Assembly (NCBI GenBank): GCA_050084515.1
Contig: CM114272.1
Coordinates: 52,204,001-52,268,000 of the forward strand
Direction of reading: 5' to 3'
Length of the DNA stretch: 64,000 nt
Origin: Blasia pusilla
Lineage: Eukaryota; Marchantiophyta; Marchantiopsida; Blasiales
The stretch's first letter is position 1. Every line of letters starts with the position of its first letter. Below are positions 58,061 through 64,000 of the stretch, one piece after another. The position numbers and the translations under genes were made by a program. The notes beneath the pieces were generated by a model. The model did not search any database. It saw nothing but the letters and a program-made list of their open reading frames with translations, and was not told the origin of the DNA.

Positions 58061-58100
58061 GATTGGTTTCCTCTGCAGCAACTGCAGAAGGAAACCAATC
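58061..58100. repeat. 18/19-bp inverted repeat, 3-base loop
   Basis: GATTGGTTTCCT-CTGCAG (58061-58078), loop CAA, then CTGCAGAAGGAAACCAATC (58082-58100). One bulged base. It lies at the end of the Helitron coding region. Confidence 0.8.
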
Positions 58101-59151
58101 AGAGGACTATGGAAGAGAAGGACTATGGTGGAGGAGATGGAGGGACATCTAGAATTTTGTTTGTAACTATTTCCTTGGTGATCCAATCTTTTCAATCTAC
58201 GGCCCAACGCATTCATCTTCTCAAGCTTCAACTTTGGGGTCTTCTTTTTTCCACTTAAGATTGAGTTTTCCAAAGTTCTTGGGATCTTTAGACCTCCTTC
58301 TCTCCTAAATGTGCTCATAGATTCTTAAACGTAATTTTGCACATAGCGCTCTCCTTATAGAGTGATACCGGGTTACCATCGGTTTAAGGGATTCCTCTTG
58401 CTTTTCTTGATATTTTCTTGAACTCATTCCCTCATAGCAGTCATTGGTGGGTGGCTCACTTTCTCCTCATATCTTCTTTTTTGGTGTTTCCAATTTCTTT
58501 CATAACTTTCTCCTGGAGTGTTAGTTATGGACGTGTTTGGTCTTTTTTCGATCGTCTTGACAAGCTTGTTCTTTTCATATCGAGTAGGTTTTCTAGTTTT
58601 TCTTCATTCTCTATAGACACCTATTTTTGTGTCCGGGTTTTTTTTAGGTCAATTCCTCCCAAACATCTTCCTTGCTCTTTCAACTCTTTACCTTACTGTT
58701 TTGCCCCTACATACGCAATCTCCCTAAGGATATTCGGAATTCATATTCTTGAGCCATCTCTTCGGATACCATATAGATCACTTTTCCTAGTCACTTTCAA
58801 TCATAAATTCGATATTGCCTAATCTTATTCTCTCCATCTAAATTTATTTTGGACGGATTCCACTTCTTTTGTTTTGCTCGTTACCCTCATGCTTTCTCCA
58901 AACCACGTTTCATATGTCTTCCCTTGTCTTCGATGACTTGCCTACCTTTGCTTTTATATCATCAAAGATGGAGTTGGATTCTCCATCTACTCGCTTCTCT
59001 AGTTTTACACGCCCTCCTACAACCGTAACCTCTCCCCCTAGTTCACCTCCTCATCGTAGATCTCGCCATTTTCCTCCAGATACTAATACGCCCATTACAC
59101 TTGCTATATTTCTTCTAGATTCTCCTCTTCTCCCCTCTTCGTCTTGCCCTA

Positions 59152-60017
59152 TTGGGCCTAATCTTGATCCATTATTACCGAATCCTACTACTTTGCCATC
59201 CCCACATATCTCATGTGTGCCCTTGCTTCCAACTCCCATCTATTCTACCATTATCTCTCCTCTTCCCCCTCCTCCTTCTCCAACCTACTTACCCCCTCAT
59301 CGTCGTCCATCACCACCTCTTGCACCTTCCACCTCCCACCTCCTCTCCTTGTAACCCTTCTACTTCTACATTTGTACCAAAGGTTCGTTGCATACCTTGT
59401 AGTAAGAAGTTTGCTCCTAATGGGATCAAAAGATATCAGAGGTACTGTCGATCCATGCAAGGGCCTTCAATCCCTAATCCAATACCACCACCTACTGCAC
59501 TCCCGATAGCAACGGCTTGGACCTCGTTAAGCCAAATTGATCACCTTCGCTCTTTCCATCCAGATTTTCCTCGTCCTAGACTCTACACTTGCATTCGTAT
59601 TGCTCTTCGCCCCATCATCCAACAAGCTTTGCTTTTCCCATTAGAAAGGTTAGTGCGTGATCCCATAGATATCAATGCTTGGTATCTCATATTACCCTTC
59701 CCACAATGGGTTTTAGTCCTCTCTCCAAGGGGTGGTGCGACGGGTCATCGTGAAACCTCCACACGTATTCAACGCTTTATGTTTGGGGATTGGGGAATCT
59801 TCATAATGAATATGTACTTCGAGCACAGGCCTTAGCTGCGGCTGATCCCACTCAACATGCCAATCATGGGAGGCCTTCAATACAACAACGTCTTCGACGA
59901 AGTCTACTTTTGGGGCAGGTTGGTGAGTTTTCACGTGCAGCTTGAGCATTGAGTCCTCTCTCTCCGGCGGTTCCAAGTGCGGAAACAGTGGCTCTCTTAG
60001 AAGCTCTTCATCCTCCT
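59152..60017 (+). pseudogene. LINE-B N-terminal region with zinc-finger-like motif
   Basis: A Pro/Ser-rich stretch precedes CIPCSKKFAPNGIKRYQRYC (about 59388-59450), which has the spacing of the N-terminal C2H2/C2HC finger of R2-type elements with Tyr in place of the usual His. Then come QIDHLRSFHPDF, AWYLILPFPQW and RIQRFMFGDW, followed after a frameshift near 59830 by the segment that reaches LEALHPP, where the terminal repeat is inserted. The finger would help recognise target DNA. Confidence 0.6.
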
Positions 60018-60675
60018 TGTCACATCTTTTAGGATAGATCGGTGAGATCTAGTAGAGTGCCTTTGTGAGTAGTGGAGGATAGACTCAGTAGATCGAGGAT
60101 GACTTGCTGAGGCCCCGAAAAACCTGAGAGAGCAGGTTTTCCCTTCGTTTCGGCTCATTTGGAGCCATATTGAGAAACTTACTATTTTAGATAAGTACCA
60201 TTTTGAGTGTATGATCGACTTTCTATTTTTGGTAAATAGCCCTTGACCTCCTATATCAAGTCAAGAGCCAAGGAGTTGACTTGGGAGCATAGGTTTCCAT
60301 GGAGAGAGCTTGGGAGAGGGGAGGGGTATACCTCAAGAAGGGAGACCTTGAGAGCTCATTCTCTATTTATTGAACCTCTTGGCATGAGGCGGCGAAGCTA
60401 TGGTCTTGCTTGCCTTGTGTGTGTAACCCAAGCCTCTCATTAGGAGAGTGGGTTTGGTTTGACATTGAGAGAGACATATGAGAGTGCACACATATGAGAA
60501 CTATGGTGTTGTGAGAGAGATTTGATCTTATTTTATAGAGAGAGGGGCGATTGGAGATATTTTGGTACTTCTTGTCTTGTTGTTTGGATGCCATGAGTAA
60601 GCATGGGATCGTGCGTGTTTGTGTGTGTGTTTGGTGACAGCGATGTATGTTGTGTAGCAATGTGTATGCGCATGA
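60018..60675 (+). repeat. Lone terminal repeat (A-B order) of the methyltransferase retrotransposon family
   Basis: Starts TGTCACATC and ends GCGCATGACA (TGTCA/TGACA inverted ends), flanked by TCCT (60014-60017 and 60676-60679). Removing it and one TCCT restores the LINE-B frame LHPPSSGDAPP. The first ~518 bp match A1 of element 2 (24922-25439); the last part matches B2 of element 1. So the full unit is A followed by B. Confidence 0.88.
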
Positions 60676-61914
60676 CATCCTTCAAGTGGTGATGCACCAC
60701 CTTTTGTGGAAGACTATACAACGGATCTTGACTTGGAGGTTTTCACAAGGGATTTTCTTCATACTCCTCGCTTATCAGCAAGCGAGCTATCAAGGATGGT
60801 TTTTTAGCATCTCCGCGATTGCTTTATCCCGGCAGATTCAACAACTGGCTTTGTCTCTCTAAATAAGATGTGTGCACATATTGCGGCATGTCGTCTCCCA
60901 TTCTCTATTTGTAGGCTCTTAGGGGGCTTGTCGTTTGTTGGCTATGGATAAGCCTCCTTCAAGTGTCCGCCCTTTGGCTATTGGAGAGGTTTTAGACTTG
61001 GTTAGTCGATCCCCATGCTTGCAATTTTGTCCTCACTTTAGTGCCCACTTATTTCCTCATCAATTTGGAGTGGCAACTCCTAGAGGTTGTGAGATTGTGG
61101 TGCATGGGATTCGCTCCACTCTTGATATTTATCTAGAATGGATAGCAATTCAAGTCGATGTGGCTAACGCATTCAATTCAATTTCTCGTGCGACCATCTT
61201 TGAGGAGTTATGTTGTGCAGGAGGAAAACTTGTGAGTCTCATTCCATTTTTTTGCTCCTTCTATGCCTATGATACGCCCATTATCTATTCTCATCATGCT
61301 CCTTCCGGGGAATATAGTATTCTACAATCGGCTTGTGGCACACGTCAAGGGGATCTCATGGGTGGCCCACTCTTTGCCATTGCCCATTCTCATGCCCTTC
61401 GAGCATCAGCGTAAGCATTCCCATCTTGTCTTTTCTCTTCTATTGCTCATCCCACTCACATTATAGATCCTCCTTTTGAAGTGGTTCTTGCTTATACCTA
61501 TTTGATGGAGCAACTCTCTTTCTTAAACCTTAAAGTCCAACCTAGTAAATTTGGAGTATGGTCTCCTTCATGCTTTCCCTCAACATTCATCCCACCTACT
61601 CCTGATTTTCCCATCTACATTGAAGGGGTTAGGGTTCTTGGGGTCCAAATTGGCTTCATCGACTATGTCTCAAAGTTCTTGGATGAGGCCCTTTTGAAAG
61701 ACGTGCAATGGCTTCATTTGTTACATCATCTAAGGGATCCCCAAGTGGCTTATGGGATTCTCTCCCAATATTTTCTGCGACGTCCTTCCTACCTTCTTCA
61801 CACTTGTCCTCCCACTTCAAGGTTCTTACATCGGTTGGCCTCTTTTGATGCTTCTATCTTGGCAACTTTCGTCAACTTCTTGGCCCGAATACATTTGAGG
61901 GAGAGGATGGTGTA
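60676..61914 (+). pseudogene. LINE-B reverse transcriptase
   Basis: Starts in PSSGDAPPFVEDYTTD and HLRDCFIPADSTTGF, then PPSSVRPLAIGEVLDLVSR. Motif A is AIQVDVANAFNSIS (about 61147-61188) and motif B is SACGTRQGDLMGGPLFAIAH (about 61328-61387). The motif C region is damaged: the VDDTH of LINE-A has become AHPTH near 61450. The thumb-like FLNLKVQPSKFGVWSPS and IEGVRVLGVQIG follow (61520-61660). Several frameshifts. Confidence 0.82.
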
Positions 61915-63108
61915 TTGGCTTCACGACAAGCTATCTTGCATATTTCTTTTGGAGGGATGGGACTTTCCTCCACACTTGCATCTACTCTCGCAGCCTTTTT
62001 GGGGAGTCGGGCGTTGGTAGCACCGATTATGGCTTCAAGGTTTCTCCAAGGAGATACACCTATCTTGATGGATCACGTCGCCCATGTAGAGGAGGGGGAC
62101 CTATTATTTCAGCAACAATTGAGATCTGCACGAGCTCTTCTTCCTCTTGCTACACAAGCAATTCTCCCCCCTTTCAGTCAATTGATTACGGAAGGGCTTG
62201 ATCGACTTCAAGAGCATATCTTTGAGAATCTACATCAAATCAAATTTTCCAGCATTCTCTCTGAGGCATCCTCTGACGCTCATCGAGCTCGTCTGCGTTC
62301 ATGTGCGGGTACCGGAGCGGGGGCGTGGCTTACTGCAAATTCTCTTATTCTTCCATTTCGTCTTCCTCGAAGTATATTTTCTACAGCTTTGCAGTTACGT
62401 CTTGGACTTCCCCATCCTTCTCTGTTAGGTGTGCCGAATTGTGTATGCGGGGATCCCATTGATACCAAGGGTATCCATATTCTCCGCTGTACACATGGTG
62501 GAGAATGAATGGCTACACATGATGTCATTAGAGAGGCGGTAGCATTGATGGCTTGTACTATATGATATACCGTTGGGCAAGAGCAACTCCATGTCCTACC
62601 TTCAACCACACAAGCAACCTCTCGTCAAAGAGTAGATCTTGTTATCTCTCGAGGTGGATTCCGGACATTAGGTGATGTGGTGGTTGTTGATCCAACACGT
62701 TCTCACTTGGTGTGTCGAGCCGGACATACCAAAGGTTTGGCGGCCGAAGGTACAGTAAGAATCAAGGAGTTAAGTTATGCTGTGAGACATGCGACCGATG
62801 GATTTATTCCTTTTGCAGTGGAAGTATTCGGTCATTTACATGTGTCTTTTGATACTTTCCTGAAAACATATGCTCACTACTCCCTCGAGAATCATCACCT
62901 TGTCCCTTCCCGTGGTCCTTCTGTCTCTGTAGTTACTACCTATTTTCGGCAATGCATCTCAGTAGCCTTACGACGTGCACAAGCCTTGGCATTGATACGT
63001 CGTGCGGAGGTGATGGGGGGTCGCTCGCCTCGTCGTCCATTCACGTCTGACCAACCACTCGTGTTCTTGTCAGATTTGTCTCAGGCTATGAAACGTGTAG
63101 CTCGTTGA
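61915..63108 (+). pseudogene. LINE-B C-terminal knuckle and restriction-like endonuclease
   Basis: Frame 61915-62508 includes RSCAGTGAGAWLTANSL and the knuckle CVCGDPIDTKGIHILRC (about 62440-62494). After a frameshift, 62620-63108 carries RVDLVISRGGF, then LGDVVVVDPTRS (acidic nuclease residues), a Lys in RIKELSY, and FIPFAVEVFGHLH, matching LINE-A at 10564-11256. The open 143-codon end (62677-63108) shows relatively little decay. Confidence 0.78.
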
Positions 63109-63240
63109 GTCGGTATTTGCATTGGCTAGTTGCCATCTTCTTTTTGCATTCCATTATGCATTTTTTTACTCCTCTTTTGAAATGTTATTACCTTTCTTTG
63201 TCCTCTTTTGAGGTTTATTTTTATAATAAAGTGGATATAT

Positions 63241-63952
63241 AGTTATACTATAAATGTTGTATATGAGGAGATTTTACAATGATGATTAAAATATTAAAAA
63301 TTTAAATATCATCCAAAATTTTAAAATATTTTTTAAAATAAAATAACATAAAATTTTTTCATGCCAAAAAATCATTAAAAAAGAATAAACTTTTTAATCT
63401 CCAAATTAAAAACATATTTATATACCATGCATAGCACCGACAATTACTGATTATTATCCGTGTTATTGCCACGTCGGAAACTGCCGCCTTAGTCTCGTCC
63501 CCGGAGTTTCTTTCCGCCGTGTTAGGATTAGTTTTCTCCGGAGTCCGAACCCTCTTCCCGAGCCGGTGCCGCATACTGGTTTATGCCAGGTGGCACGACG
63601 TGAAATCCGGGAGAAATAAGCTGTTAACGACGGCAGATTTCCCGATTCTCTTAACGGATGCCCTATAGGAGATGCTTACACTTAAAGGTCCGTCACCACC
63701 TTTAGGCGTGGTTTAGCCTTGAAACCAGTGACGAAGGATGTCAGGCAGATTCAGGAGCAGGAGGAGGAGGAGGAGGAGGGAGAGAGAGGGGAACAGAGGG
63801 AGGAGTGTCGAGGAGGAATATTTTTGCCGGCAGTAATTCTGTCACCGATCGATGCTAGCGAACCTTTGGAGTGTCGTACCAGTCTTCATCTCGGAGTCTC
63901 CGTGTTGAAGCGAGTGAGAGGAGCCCTGGTAGGCGCCTCCAACGCGCGCACA
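63241..63952. other. Repeat fragment and possible promoter/leader
   Basis: 63241-63430 is very AT-rich. 63500-63590 is the dispersed repeat also at 34855-34950. From 63470 the GC content rises, and a GAG-triplet run (63758-63785) lies in what could be a 5' leader. No complete gene. Confidence 0.4.
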
Positions 63953-63977
63953 ATGAACGCCGGACCTTCAGGATTTC
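63953..63977 (+). CDS. Possible first coding exon of a gene leaving the window
   Basis: ATGAACGCCGGACCTTCAGG... (MNAGPSGF) is followed by a consensus donor, C/GTGAGT, at 63977/63978. The setting, a GC-rich region with a purine-rich leader, fits a gene start. An upstream frame from 63719 overlaps it and could equally be the coding frame. Low confidence without the next exon. Confidence 0.25.
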
Positions 63978-64000
63978 GTGAGTAGTACTTCTATGTCTCT

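Larger units (their letters stand above)
58400..63240 (+). mobile_element. LINE-B: R2-like non-LTR retrotransposon with inserted terminal repeat
   Basis: Plus-strand counterpart of LINE-A, with an N-terminal region including a C2H2-like finger, RT, zinc knuckle and restriction-like endonuclease. It is interrupted at 60018-60675 by a terminal repeat of the methyltransferase retrotransposon family, not by the insertions found in LINE-A. The 5' limit is approximate. The 3' limit is set by the AT-rich tail with ATAATAAAGTGG near 63220. Because LINE-A is nested in element 1 and LINE-B is itself hit by that family, the two families were active in overlapping periods. Confidence 0.8.

Overview
This is a nuclear window from a land plant (or close streptophyte relative). 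The evidence is a TTTAGGG-type telomeric repeat, plant-style Helitrons with introns, a Ty1/copia element with a tRNA-Met-like primer site, and spliceosomal GT-AG boundaries. The lineage cannot be fixed. A canonical-order DNMT3-like methyltransferase and an RLE-type LINE family would fit a non-seed plant better than an angiosperm, but that is inference. Almost everything recognisable is decayed, nested transposable-element DNA. Only the 26-33 kb stretch and the extreme right end look like host gene space.

Layout. 1-2.2 kb: no recognised gene. 2.2-18.0 kb: an unusual Ty3/gypsy-type retrotransposon (element 1) with gag, protease, a DNMT3-like cytosine-5 DNA methyltransferase, reverse transcriptase, RNase H, integrase and a C-terminal PHD finger. 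A 6.3-kb R2-like LINE (LINE-A, minus strand) is inserted in its integrase, and LINE-A itself carries a telomeric-repeat insertion, a 39-bp minisatellite and a 1.2-kb AT-rich insertion. 18-20 kb: an unrecognised ORF and very long CT/GA microsatellites. 20.1-25.4 kb: a second, minus-strand, 3'-truncated member of the methyltransferase retrotransposon family (element 2). 25.4-26.2 kb: a Helitron 3' end. 26.2-33 kb: possible host sequence, with a cysteine-rich gene fragment and a head-to-head pair of paralogous coiled-coil genes. 33-37.5 kb: AT-rich, nothing recognised. 37.5-42.2 kb: Helitron-like ends enclosing acidic ORFs and tandem repeats. 43.6-50.9 kb: an unrecognised spliced gene with a Ty1/copia element in one intron. 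51-58 kb: a decayed autonomous Helitron (Rep HUH plus Pif1-like helicase). 58.4-63.2 kb: a second R2-like LINE (LINE-B, plus strand) interrupted by a complete terminal repeat of the methyltransferase retrotransposon family. 63.2-64 kb: a possible 5' end of a gene leaving the window.

The main discovery candidate is the methyltransferase retrotransposon. Two copies show the methyltransferase fixed between protease and RT; element 1 adds a PHD finger after integrase. Its termini are arranged as A1 - coding - B1 - A2 - B2, the 'split direct repeat' layout known from tyrosine-recombinase retroelements of the PAT/Ngaro type, yet it encodes a DDE integrase and is flanked by a 4-bp target duplication (ACTT). 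The lone terminal repeat in LINE-B has the matching A-B order between 4-bp TCCT duplications. A workable model is that DNA permuted at the B/A boundary (for example via a 2-LTR circle) is what integrates, while the methyltransferase and PHD finger let the element write and read chromatin marks. The structure is seen in sequence; the mechanism is inference.
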